DNA of 64,000 nucleotides from Candidatus Parcubacteria bacterium (GTDB taxonomy: Bacteria > Patescibacteria > Paceibacteria > UBA6257 > HR35), in assembly GCA_026004535.1 (NCBI GenBank), contig BPJI01000001.1, positions 186,001 to 250,000 on the forward strand. Direction: 5' to 3'. Positions within the stretch are counted from its first letter, which is position 1, and each line of letters begins with the position of its first letter. Made by a program: the position numbers and the translations under genes. The notes beneath the pieces are model-generated. The model made no database searches and had not been told where the DNA came from. It saw nothing but the letters and a program-made list of their open reading frames with translations. Shown piece after piece: positions 24,797-32,149 of the stretch.

Positions 24797-25294
24797 TTGA
24801 TTGATCCGAAAATTTTAAAAATTAAACCAGATAAGCTAAGATTGATTAATGTTGATAATCGGCAATTAGGTATTTTTTCTTTAGCTGAAGCTGAAAAAAT
24901 CGCTGAAGAAAAAGGTTTGGATTTAATTTTGGTTAATGCTCAGCAAAAGCCTATTGTTGTTAAATTAGGCAATTATGGGGCTTATGTTTATGAAAAAGAA
25001 AAGAAAGAGAGAAAGTCAAGAAAAGAAAAAGAAACAAAAGAAATCAGAATTAGTTTCCGTGAGGCAATTTACGATTTGAAAAGAAAAGCTGAAATTGTCA
25101 AGGAGTTTCTAACGGAAGGTCATCAAGTTCAGATTAAATTAATTCTTAAAGGTCGAGAAAGAAATTTTCAAGATTTGGCCGAAGAAAAATTAAATAATTT
25201 TTTAAATCTAATTACTGATTTAACAAATTATAAAATAACCCAACCGCTTAAAAAAACATCTAACTTTTTATTAGTCATTTTGGGGCCAAAATGA
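24797..25294 (+). CDS. infC: Translation initiation factor IF-3 with a non-AUG start
   Basis: About 165 residues. The N-domain (LRLINVDNRQLGIFSLAEAEKIAEEKGLDLILVN), a lysine-rich linker helix (YEKEKKERKSRKEKE) and the C-domain (AEIVKEFLTEGHQVQIKLILKGRERN, then LLVILGPK) are in canonical order. No ATG lies in a sensible place: the only in-frame ATG is at 24683, deep in the divergent tsaD gene and upstream of the promoter. TTG at 24797 or ATT at 24800 (giving fMet-(I)-D-P-K-I-L-K) are the candidates. A rare start codon on infC is known in E. coli, where IF-3 represses its own AUU start. It overlaps rpmI as ATGA. Confidence 0.93.
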   Translation: MIDPKILKIKPDKLRLINVDNRQLGIFSLAEAEKIAEEKGLDLILVNAQQKPIVVKLGNYGAYVYEKEKKERKSRKEKETKEIRISFREAIYDLKRKAEIVKEFLTEGHQVQIKLILKGRERNFQDLAEEKLNNFLNLITDLTNYKITQPLKKTSNFLLVILGPK

Positions 25295-25479
25295 TATTAA
25301 CAATGAACAAAGTTAGAAAATCATTTTTAAAACGATTTAAAATTACTAAAAAGGGAAAAATTTTAAGACGGATTTCTGGCCAAAGTCATTTTTTAGCTAA
25401 AAAGTCGGCTAAAATTTTATTAAGAAAAAAGAAATTAGAATTAGCACCAGAATTTTTTGAGGAATATAAAAATTACTAA
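25291..25479 (+). CDS. rpmI: Large ribosomal subunit protein bL35
   Basis: 62 residues, or 58 if the second ATG at 25303 is used. The L35 core KSFLKRFKITKKGKILRRISGQSHFLAKKSAK is clear: basic, with the KRFK and GKILRR motifs. The first ATG overlaps the infC stop (ATGA), which favours coupled translation; the second gives the length most like other L35 proteins. The usual third gene of this operon, rplT, is not here but at 31322, behind groEL. Confidence 0.93.
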   Translation: MILTMNKVRKSFLKRFKITKKGKILRRISGQSHFLAKKSAKILLRKKKLELAPEFFEEYKNY

Positions 25480-26042
25480 TGGAAACAAGACCCCCTCAAA
25501 TTAAAATTGCTATTTCTGGAGCGGCAGTCACAACTCCTTGTCGCGAAGATGTACATCAGATTGCTTATGATATTGGTAAAAAATTAGCTCAAAATGGTTG
25601 TGTTGTTTTAACTGGGGCAACTACTGGAGTTCCTTTATGGGTTGCCAAAGGAGCGTTTGAAAATAATGGTTTTGTTATTGGTATTTCTCCGGCTCGAAGC
25701 TATAAAGAACATACTAAATTGTATAAATTACCAACCGATTATCATCATGTAATTTTGTATAGCGGTGAAGGTTATAGTGGTCGAAACTTGCTTTTGATTA
25801 AAATGGGCGATGGTGTTTTGTTTATCTGTGGTCGAATTGGAACTTTAAACGAATTTACAGCTGCTTTTGAGGAAGAAAAACCAATGGCGGTTTTATTAAA
25901 TTCAGGCGGAACGGAAAGTTATTTTCAAGATATAATTGAAAAGGCTAAAAGAGGCCCAGGAAAAATAATTTGGGAAGAAAATTCTGATCTTTTAGTTGAA
26001 AAATTCATTAACCAGATTAAGACTGATATTTACATAGATTAA
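25479..26042 (+). CDS. SLOG/LOG-family (lysine-decarboxylase-like) nucleotide-binding protein
   Basis: 187 residues with the Rossmann-like SLOG fold: IKIAISGAAVTTP, GKKLAQNGCVVLTGATTGVPLWVAKGAFENNG, and GVLFICGRIGTLNEFTAAFEE, the last corresponding to the PGGxGTxxE motif of LOG proteins but with ICGRIGTLNE. Family members act as cytokinin-type phosphoribohydrolases or as nucleotide-binding sensors. The altered motif keeps the G-T-x-x-E core. The substrate is not predictable. The ATG overlaps the rpmI stop by one base. Confidence 0.8.
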   Translation: METRPPQIKIAISGAAVTTPCREDVHQIAYDIGKKLAQNGCVVLTGATTGVPLWVAKGAFENNGFVIGISPARSYKEHTKLYKLPTDYHHVILYSGEGYSGRNLLLIKMGDGVLFICGRIGTLNEFTAAFEEEKPMAVLLNSGGTESYFQDIIEKAKRGPGKIIWEENSDLLVEKFINQIKTDIYID

Positions 26043-26057
26043 CATTGATATTGAAAA

Positions 26058-26471
26058 ATGAATTTTATTAATTGGGAAATAATCTATCGATTATTCTTGG
26101 CTACTTGTTTAGGTGCCTTTATTGGTGCTCAAAGAAGTTTTTTTAAAAAACAAGCCGGAATGAGAACTTTTGCTTTGGTTGCTTTAGGTGCTGCTCTTTT
26201 TGCTTATTTAGGTTCAGTCGTTGAACCAAATGCTCCAACCAGGGTTTTGGCAAATATTGTTGTTGGCATTGGTTTTTTAGGTGCAGGACTTATTTTCTTG
26301 CACGAAGAAAGAGTAATTGGTTTAACAACTGCTGCCGCTTTGTGGGTAACAACCGCTATTGGTGCAGCCATTGGGGTTGGTTACTATGCCGAAGGAATAT
26401 TTGTAACAATTTTAAGTTTAATAATTTTATGGACCTTAATCTATCTTGAAAATCTAATTAGAAAAGAATGA
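26058..26471 (+). CDS. MgtC/SapB-family membrane protein
   Basis: 137 residues with four hydrophobic segments. The family pattern LATCLGAFIGAQRSFFKKQAGMRTFALVALGAALFAYLG, then VVGIGFLGAGLIFLHEERVIGLTTAAALWVTTAIGAAIGVG, is complete. MgtC-like proteins are linked to magnesium limitation and membrane-potential control. It lacks the C-terminal ACT-like cytosolic domain of longer MgtC proteins. It overlaps the next permease gene by four bases. Confidence 0.92.
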   Translation: MNFINWEIIYRLFLATCLGAFIGAQRSFFKKQAGMRTFALVALGAALFAYLGSVVEPNAPTRVLANIVVGIGFLGAGLIFLHEERVIGLTTAAALWVTTAIGAAIGVGYYAEGIFVTILSLIILWTLIYLENLIRKE

Positions 26472-27568
26472 CACTTTCTAATGAATTAAAATCTTATTTT
26501 ATTATTGTCAGTACAATCATTGGTTTAGGAATTTTTGTCTTGCCTTATACTTTTTGGCAGAGTGGTTATTATTTTTTTCTTTGGTTGATTTTCTGGTTTT
26601 TGACTTTTTTAATTTTACATTTAATTTTTGGTGAAATTTTATTTCAGACAAAAGAAAAACATAATCTACCTGGACTAGCTGGGGTTTATTTACATCCTTT
26701 TATGAAACATATTGTCTGGTTTTTTGATTATTTTGGTATGTTAGGAGTTTTTTTGATTTATTTTATAGCTCTAGTTAAATTTTGGACTTTGATTTTTCCA
26801 GTTAGCCCTTTAATTATTAAAATCTTATTTGCTCTTTTTAATCTTTATTTTATTTTTAAAGACATTAGAATTTTCGCCAAGATGGAAACAATTTTAACCT
26901 TAGGCATTTTATTTGTTTTCTTTTTCGTTACTTTAATGATTTTGCCCAATTTTAATTTTAATAATATTGAGCTAGCTTTAAAAAATAATTTTCAACCCTT
27001 CTTACCTTACGGAACAATTCTTTTTGCTCTAGCCGGAACATCAGCCTTGCCGATTGTTTTTGATTTAATTGGTCAAAATAGAAAATCTTATTTGAAAATA
27101 AATTTTTATGCTTTGTTAACTGTAATAGTTCTTTATTTGATTTATGCTTTAATTGTTGTTGGTTTTTTAGGTGGGGAAGTAAGTGAGGAATCCTTAGTTG
27201 GTCTTGCTCCTTATTTCCCAAAATTATTCTTGATTTTAGCTGTTTTGTTTGTAACCCTAAATATAACTTTTGCTGATATGGCTTTTTATTTAAAGAGAGG
27301 TTTGATTTATGATTATAAAGTTAGGCCCAGAATTGCTAACTTTATAATATTTATTTCAATTCTGCCCTTGATTTTTCTTGAGCCACTATCTTTAATCAAA
27401 TTAATTGGTCTTGTCAGTGAAATATTCTTGGGTTTTAATCTCTTAATTCTTTGTTTAGTCTATTTAAAATTAAAAAAGAAAGAATATTTTTCTTTACCTA
27501 ATTTTTTTATAATCATTTTAGCTTTAATTTTTATTTCGGGTATAATCTATGGGATTTTGCCTAACTGA
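26468..27568 (+). CDS. Amino-acid permease-like transporter (APC/HAAAP type)
   Basis: 366 residues, about ten or eleven transmembrane segments. The opening IVSTIIGLGIFVLPYTFWQSG, with the unwound-helix GxG motif, is typical of the APC fold, particularly the aromatic/hydroxy amino-acid permeases. A second half-helix GTILFALAGTSALPIVFDLIG corresponds to TM6. It would import amino acids into a cell that probably makes few of its own; specificity is unknown. It overlaps the next gene by 20 bases. Confidence 0.8.
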   Translation: MTLSNELKSYFIIVSTIIGLGIFVLPYTFWQSGYYFFLWLIFWFLTFLILHLIFGEILFQTKEKHNLPGLAGVYLHPFMKHIVWFFDYFGMLGVFLIYFIALVKFWTLIFPVSPLIIKILFALFNLYFIFKDIRIFAKMETILTLGILFVFFFVTLMILPNFNFNNIELALKNNFQPFLPYGTILFALAGTSALPIVFDLIGQNRKSYLKINFYALLTVIVLYLIYALIVVGFLGGEVSEESLVGLAPYFPKLFLILAVLFVTLNITFADMAFYLKRGLIYDYKVRPRIANFIIFISILPLIFLEPLSLIKLIGLVSEIFLGFNLLILCLVYLKLKKKEYFSLPNFFIIILALIFISGIIYGILPN

Positions 27569-28778
27569 AAACAAAAAGGGAATGACAATGGTTGAAATGC
27601 TTGTGGTTATAATTATAATCTCAATTCTCTTTGCCTCTTTTTTTTATATTTGGAATACAATGGATATTTTTCGCAAATCAAGAGATTCAAAAAGAATAAA
27701 CGATCTCCAAATTATCGACACCGCCTTAAAAACAATTTTAACTACAGAAAAAAATATTAACTTAGGCCAGGAAAATGTTATCTATACTTCATTGCCTGAT
27801 AGTAGTTCAACTTGTGGTAGTTATAATTTGATTCCTGTTTATGCTCCCTATTCTTACCGTTGTCAGACTTCTGATAATTATTTAAAAATAGATGGTAATG
27901 GTTGGTTACCAGTTAATTTTACTTTAGGAAAAATTTTAACAATTTCTGTTTTACCAATTGATCCTTTAAATAATAAAGATTATTTTTATGCTTATCAAGT
28001 GCGAGGTGGGAGATATAAATTAAGTGCAAGATTTGAAAGTAAGGCTAATATTAATAAAATGGCAAACGATGGTGGTTTTGAGCTAACTTTATATGAGGTT
28101 GGGAGTGATTTATTTATTCCTTCACCCCAATCAGGCTTAGTAGGTTATTGGAATTTTGATGAGACTGGAACAATTGCTCGAGATTTAAGTGGCTACAATA
28201 ACAATGGTACGATGTATTCTTCAACAATAATTACTGATTTACATACAACAACAAGTTGTAAAATAGGCCTTTGCGCTAATTTTGATGGCGTAGATGATTA
28301 TGTTTATGTGGGTAATTCATATATACTTCAAATTACCAGTGATTTAACAATTTTAATGTGGTTATACCCTACTAATATTACCAAAGGAAGACAAAATCCT
28401 TTAGGAAAAGCTTATGGAGGTGAATATATGTTTACTCTAGAAACAAACGGTAATTTAAGTTTTTTTCAAGGTTCCTGTGGAGGTAATTGTTCGCCCTATG
28501 GGTATAATAGTAATGCACCTTATGGTATGACTAATAACAATTGGTATTTTGTTGGCATAAGAAGAATTAATGCGAGGCAGAGAATGGATCATTTCAAAAA
28601 TGGATCCAAAATAAACGATGGCTCTTATTCATGGGTTAATCCTTCAGTTTCTTCTAATGCAGTCAGAATTGGCAGAGAATATGCGGGTTATTTCCAGGGT
28701 CTTATTGACGAAGTTCGTATCTACAACCGTGCATTATCAGATCAAGAAATAAAAGTCCTGTATGAAGTAACAAAATAG
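27549..28778 (+). CDS. Type IV prepilin-like protein with C-terminal LamG/concanavalin-like domain
   Basis: 409 residues. Prepilin leader MGFCLTENKKG, cut before MTMVEMLVVIIIISILFASF with the conserved Glu at +5; then a pilin-type body (KSRDSKRINDLQIIDTALKTIL) to about residue 185. From LVGYWNFDETGTIARDLSGYNNNG to VRIGREYAGYFQGLIDEVRIYNRALSDQE it is a LamG/laminin-G-like jellyroll, a fold that binds glycans or proteins. A pilin that displays a lectin-like domain suggests adhesion of the pilus tip to a host or to polymers, fitting an episymbiont; this is inference. Confidence 0.88.
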   Translation: MGFCLTENKKGMTMVEMLVVIIIISILFASFFYIWNTMDIFRKSRDSKRINDLQIIDTALKTILTTEKNINLGQENVIYTSLPDSSSTCGSYNLIPVYAPYSYRCQTSDNYLKIDGNGWLPVNFTLGKILTISVLPIDPLNNKDYFYAYQVRGGRYKLSARFESKANINKMANDGGFELTLYEVGSDLFIPSPQSGLVGYWNFDETGTIARDLSGYNNNGTMYSSTIITDLHTTTSCKIGLCANFDGVDDYVYVGNSYILQITSDLTILMWLYPTNITKGRQNPLGKAYGGEYMFTLETNGNLSFFQGSCGGNCSPYGYNSNAPYGMTNNNWYFVGIRRINARQRMDHFKNGSKINDGSYSWVNPSVSSNAVRIGREYAGYFQGLIDEVRIYNRALSDQEIKVLYEVTK

Positions 28779-28837
28779 CCCCTCAGCTTCCAAACTTCTC
28801 AGTTTTCTAGTTTTTTATCAACTCGGAGTTTTTGAAT

Positions 28838-28843
28838 TATAAT
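28838..28843 (+). promoter_or_regulatory. -10 box for tRNA-Ser
   Basis: TATAAT, eight bases upstream of the tRNA 5' end. Confidence 0.55.
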
Positions 28844-28851
28844 TAAAAAAA

Positions 28852-28938
28852 GGTGAGGTGCCGGAGTGGACTAACGGGACGGCCTGGAGCGCCGTGCCCC
28901 TTTACAGGGGCTCGTGGGTTCGAATCCCACCCTCACCG
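28852..28938 (+). tRNA. tRNA-Ser(GGA)
   Basis: Class II tRNA of 87 bases: acceptor ggtgagg/cctcacc, anticodon stem acggc/gccgt around CTGGAGC (anticodon GGA), long variable arm gcccctttacaggggc, T-arm gtgggttcgaatcccac, discriminator G. CCA is not encoded. Confidence 0.95.
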
Positions 28939-29209
28939 AATGCAAACAGATAAAAACGAGTGAACAAATATAAAGCAAGACAAACAAGGGGTGGTTTCGA
29001 ATACGGTAATATCCAAGTCGATTATAAAAAACAAAGTTCTTTCATTTCGTCATCGATAATTAGTTAAATATTGTTGGGCTGCTGTGGCATTCAGCCACAA
29101 AACCCAACGAGTCATAAGCACAAAACAGAAACGATAGTAGAAAAGCATTATTGAAAGTAAAAACCTGGAGTTTACCGTGTTCGAATTCCACCCTCACTGC
29201 TATTTTTAC
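28939..29209. other. Non-coding stretch with a hairpin and a tRNA-Ser 3' fragment
   Basis: No credible gene is seen. A two-step hairpin lies at 29073-29108 (GTTGGG with CCCAAC outside, TGTGGC with GCCACA inside). At 29164-29199 the bases cctggag, tttac and cgtgttcgaattccaccctc repeat pieces of the tRNA-Ser anticodon, variable and T/acceptor regions in order, with gaps. The final gttcgaattccaccctcactg differs from the intact tRNA 3' end at two positions. The stretch may be the scar of a tRNA-targeted insertion or of a tandem tRNA duplication. Confidence 0.55.
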
Positions 29210-29219
29210 TTGACACTTA

Positions 29220-29228
29220 TGGTATAAT
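29220..29228 (+). promoter_or_regulatory. Extended -10 promoter for groES
   Basis: TGGTATAAT; a TTGACA at 29210-29215 is too close to serve as -35. The leader would be about 50 bases and includes atcctcctgagc. Confidence 0.55.
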
Positions 29229-29286
29229 AAAAAATAAATAATCCTCCTGAGCTTTCTGGGTCGAATTAATTTTGGATTGCTTAAAA

Positions 29287-29580
29287 ATGAAACTTCAACC
29301 TTTAAATGATTATCTCTTAATTGAACCAATCAAAGAAGAAGAAGTAACCAAAGGAGGAATTGTTATACCTGAAACAGCTAGAGAAGAAAGAGCAATTAAA
29401 GGCAGGGTTGTTGCTGTTGGCCCAGGTAAATTAAATGATAAAGGAGAAAGAATACCAATGACAATTAAAGAAGGTCAAACAGTTATTTTTAAAAAATATG
29501 CTCCTGATGAAGTAAAAATTGATGATAAAGAATATTATTTTGTTCGTGAAGATGATGTTTTAGCAATCATTGAGTCGTAA
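29287..29580 (+). CDS. groES: Co-chaperonin GroES
   Basis: 97 residues from the ATG at 29287 (MKLQPLNDYLLIEP); an in-frame TTG at 29272 is less likely. The GroES fold is clear: KGGIVIPETAREE as the mobile loop that binds GroEL, GRVVAVGPGKLNDKGERIPM as the roof region, GQTVIFKKYAPDEVKIDDKEYYFVREDDVLAII at the end. It caps the GroEL ring during protein folding. The gap to groEL holds a cggaa/ttccg inverted array rather than a simple spacer. Confidence 0.96.
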   Translation: MKLQPLNDYLLIEPIKEEEVTKGGIVIPETAREERAIKGRVVAVGPGKLNDKGERIPMTIKEGQTVIFKKYAPDEVKIDDKEYYFVREDDVLAIIES

Positions 29581-29593
29581 ATTAACAACAGAA

Positions 29594-29684
29594 ATAGCGG
29601 AAACGGACACGGAAAAAACAGAATAGGCGGAAAAGATGCTTCCGCTTCTTCCGTAAGTTCCGTGTTGAGGTCCGCTTATTCCGT
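29594..29684. repeat. cggaa head-to-head array between groES and groEL
   Basis: Left arm agcggaaacggacacggaa...ggcggaa (29597-29633), a short gap, then right arm ttccgcttcttccgtaagttccgtg...tccgcttattccgt (29639-29684). The units are CGGAA and reverse complement TTCCG at about 9-12 base spacing. The right arm ends four bases before the groEL ATG, so the folded arm could affect groEL translation or the groES/groEL ratio. Confidence 0.8.
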
Positions 29685-29687
29685 ATA

Positions 29688-31322
29688 ATGGCAAAGCAAA
29701 TACTTTTTGACGAAAGAGCAAGAAAAAAACTTTTAAAAGGAATTAATAAATTAGCTAATGCTGTTGTTGTTACTTTGGGTCCTAAAGGTAGAGCAGTTGT
29801 TTTAGATAAAGGTTATGGATCGCCAACAATTACCCGTGATGGAGTGACAATTGCTAAAGAAATTGAGCTTGAGGATAAGATTGAAAATATCGGTGCGCAG
29901 TTAGTTAAAGAGGTTGCTGAAAAGACAAATGATTTGGCCGGAGACGGAACAACAACAGCAACACTTTTAGCTAAAGTTTTAATTAATGAAGGTTTAAAAA
30001 ATGTTTCTGCTGGCGTTGACCCATTAGGAATGCAACGAGGAATGGAAAAAGCGGCTAAAATTGTGATTGAAGAACTAAATAAAATTTCAAAACCAATAAA
30101 AGGCAAAGAAGATACTGCTCATGTAGCCACAATTTCTTCTCGCGATCCAGAGATTGGTAATTTAATTGCTGAGGTTATGGATAAAGTTACTAAAGATGGA
30201 GTTGTTACTGTTGAAGAATCACAGACAATTGGGCTTACTTATGAAATTGTCGAAGGACTTCAATTTGATCGCGGTTATGTTTCGCCTTATATGATAACTA
30301 ATCCGGAAAAAATGGAGGCAGTTTTAGAAAATCCTTTAATTTTAATCACTGACAAAAAACTTTCTTCAATTCATGAGCTTGTTCCTCTTTTAGAAAAAGT
30401 TGTTCAAAGTGGTAGAAAACAAATTTTAATTATTGCTGAAGACTTAGAAGGTGAGGCCTTAGCAACACTGGTTGTTAATAAATTAAAAGGAGTTTTAATT
30501 TCAGTTGGGGTCAAAGCTCCTGGTTTTGGTGATCGACGTAAAGAAATGCTTCAAGATATTGCAATTTTAACCGGTGGTCAAGTCATTTCTGAAGAACTTG
30601 GTCTTAAGCTAGAACATACCGATTTGCATCAATTAGGCGAAGCTCATAAAGTTATTGTTAGCAAAGATACAACCACAATTGTTGGTGGTAAAGGAGATAA
30701 AAAAGAAATTGAAAAGAGAATTCAACAAATCAGAGTTCAGATTGAAAAAACAACTTCTGAATATGATCGGGAAAAACTTCAAGAAAGATTAGCTAAACTA
30801 GCTGGTGGAGTTGCAGTTATTAAGGTTGGAGCTCCAACCGAAGTTGAACAAAAAGAAAAACAACATCGAATTGAAGATGCAATTTCAGCAACTAAAGCAG
30901 CTTTAGAAGAGGGGATTGTTCCTGGAGGTGGAGTTGCTTTATTAAGAACTTTACCAAAATTAGAAGAACTTATTGAGAAATTAGCTAAAGAAAATATTGC
31001 TGAATACGTTGGTGCGAAAATTGTTGCCCGAGCAATTGAAGCTCCAATCAGGCAAATCGCTGAAAATGCTGGCTTTGATCCAGCTATTGTTGTTGATAAA
31101 GTGAAAAATAGTAAAGAAGGATTTGGTTTTAATGCTCATACTTTGCAATATGAAGATTTATATCAGGCAGGTATTATTGATCCAACTAAGGTAACCCGAG
31201 TTGCTTTAGAAAATGCAGTTTCCGTTGCCAGCTTGCTTTTGATTACTCAAGCCGTTATTTCTGATATACCAGAAAAAAAGAAAGAAAAGGAAAGTGACGA
31301 ATTAAGCGAAGAAGAATATTGA
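29688..31322 (+). CDS. groEL: Chaperonin GroEL
   Basis: 544 residues, standard length. Equatorial ATP site GDGTTTATLLAKVLI (about residues 85-100) with the catalytic Asp; ATISSRDPEIGNLIAEVMDKVTKDGVVTVEES; apical region LEGEALATLVVNKLKGVLISVGVKAPGFGDRRKEML; and GIVPGGGVALLR near residue 410. The C-terminus is acidic (ESDELSEEEY) and lacks the GGM repeats of many GroELs. Its stop shares bases with the rplT start (TGATG). Confidence 0.97.
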   Translation: MAKQILFDERARKKLLKGINKLANAVVVTLGPKGRAVVLDKGYGSPTITRDGVTIAKEIELEDKIENIGAQLVKEVAEKTNDLAGDGTTTATLLAKVLINEGLKNVSAGVDPLGMQRGMEKAAKIVIEELNKISKPIKGKEDTAHVATISSRDPEIGNLIAEVMDKVTKDGVVTVEESQTIGLTYEIVEGLQFDRGYVSPYMITNPEKMEAVLENPLILITDKKLSSIHELVPLLEKVVQSGRKQILIIAEDLEGEALATLVVNKLKGVLISVGVKAPGFGDRRKEMLQDIAILTGGQVISEELGLKLEHTDLHQLGEAHKVIVSKDTTTIVGGKGDKKEIEKRIQQIRVQIEKTTSEYDREKLQERLAKLAGGVAVIKVGAPTEVEQKEKQHRIEDAISATKAALEEGIVPGGGVALLRTLPKLEELIEKLAKENIAEYVGAKIVARAIEAPIRQIAENAGFDPAIVVDKVKNSKEGFGFNAHTLQYEDLYQAGIIDPTKVTRVALENAVSVASLLLITQAVISDIPEKKKEKESDELSEEEY

Positions 31323-31663
31323 TGTCAAGAGTAAAAAGAGGAAAAATTAAAGCAAAAAGAAGAAGAAAGATTTTGAAATTGGTTAAGGGTTTTCGACAAC
31401 CGTATTCAACTAAAAAGAAATTTGCCAAAGAAGCAATTTTGCATGCTTATAAATATGCTTATATTGGTAGAAAGCAGAAAAAAAGAAATTTTCGTAACTT
31501 GTGGCAAGTTAAGATTAATGCTGCTTTAAGACAGAAAGATTTAAAATATAGTCAATTCATTCATTTATTAAAGGCAAGAAATATTAACCTCAATCGAAAA
31601 ATTTTATCTGAGTTGGCTCAAAATTATCCGGCGATATTTGAGAAAATTGTTGCTGCTGTTTAA
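31322..31663 (+). CDS. rplT: Large ribosomal subunit protein bL20
   Basis: 113 residues. VKRGKIKAKRRRKILKLVKGFRQ, then KEAILHAYKYAYIGRKQKKRNFRNLWQVKINAALRQ is the L20 signature; it binds 23S rRNA early in assembly. The ATG at 31322 overlaps the groEL stop; an in-frame TTG one codon earlier is unlikely. Separation from infC-rpmI (5.8 kb upstream) means the usual L20 feedback on that operon would have to act in trans, if it exists. Confidence 0.96.
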   Translation: MSRVKRGKIKAKRRRKILKLVKGFRQPYSTKKKFAKEAILHAYKYAYIGRKQKKRNFRNLWQVKINAALRQKDLKYSQFIHLLKARNINLNRKILSELAQNYPAIFEKIVAAV

Positions 31664-32139
31664 TGTTAGGAGGTATCCATTTTTTTCTTGGTTCGGCTTT
31701 AAGTTCAGCTTTAACTCAACATATTTTTATTGCCTTTTTAATTGGTTTTGTTTCTCATCATTTAAGCGATTATTTACCACATTTAGATTTGAATATTTTT
31801 TTCAAAAATTATCAAACAATAAAGGATTGGGATGTAAAAATTTGGTTACTCGTAGTTATTGAATTTATTATTTTTGTATTATTCACTTTTTATTTTATAG
31901 GTAAATTAGATTTTAATTTACAAAAAATAGCTGTTATTGGTGGCTTAGGAGCGATATTCCCAGATATTTTTACTCTAGGAATTAAAACGTTGTTACCTAA
32001 TTTAAAAATTTTCAATTTTTATTTTAATTTTCATAAAAATTTCCACTTTAAACTAAAAAATAAAAATTACCTTTTACCAATTATTATCGAAATTTTGCTT
32101 ATAATTTTTGGCGTAATTCTTTTTTTAGGCAATTTTTAA
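31663..32139 (+). CDS. Membrane protein resembling the inner-membrane hydrolase (YdjM-like) family
   Basis: 158 residues, four to five hydrophobic segments. His/Asp motifs SHHLSDYLPHLDL (about residues 29-41) and IFPDIFTLG (about 105-113) resemble those of the membrane-bound metal-dependent hydrolase family that includes E. coli YdjM. The function is unknown. It is translationally joined to rplT by a TAATG overlap. Confidence 0.6.
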   Translation: MLGGIHFFLGSALSSALTQHIFIAFLIGFVSHHLSDYLPHLDLNIFFKNYQTIKDWDVKIWLLVVIEFIIFVLFTFYFIGKLDFNLQKIAVIGGLGAIFPDIFTLGIKTLLPNLKIFNFYFNFHKNFHFKLKNKNYLLPIIIEILLIIFGVILFLGNF

Positions 32140-32149
32140 AGCTATGAAG

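Noticed and set aside
29210..29228. TTGACA/TATAAT promoter pair for groES
   Set aside because: Only seven bases separate the two boxes; the extended -10 alone is the better reading.
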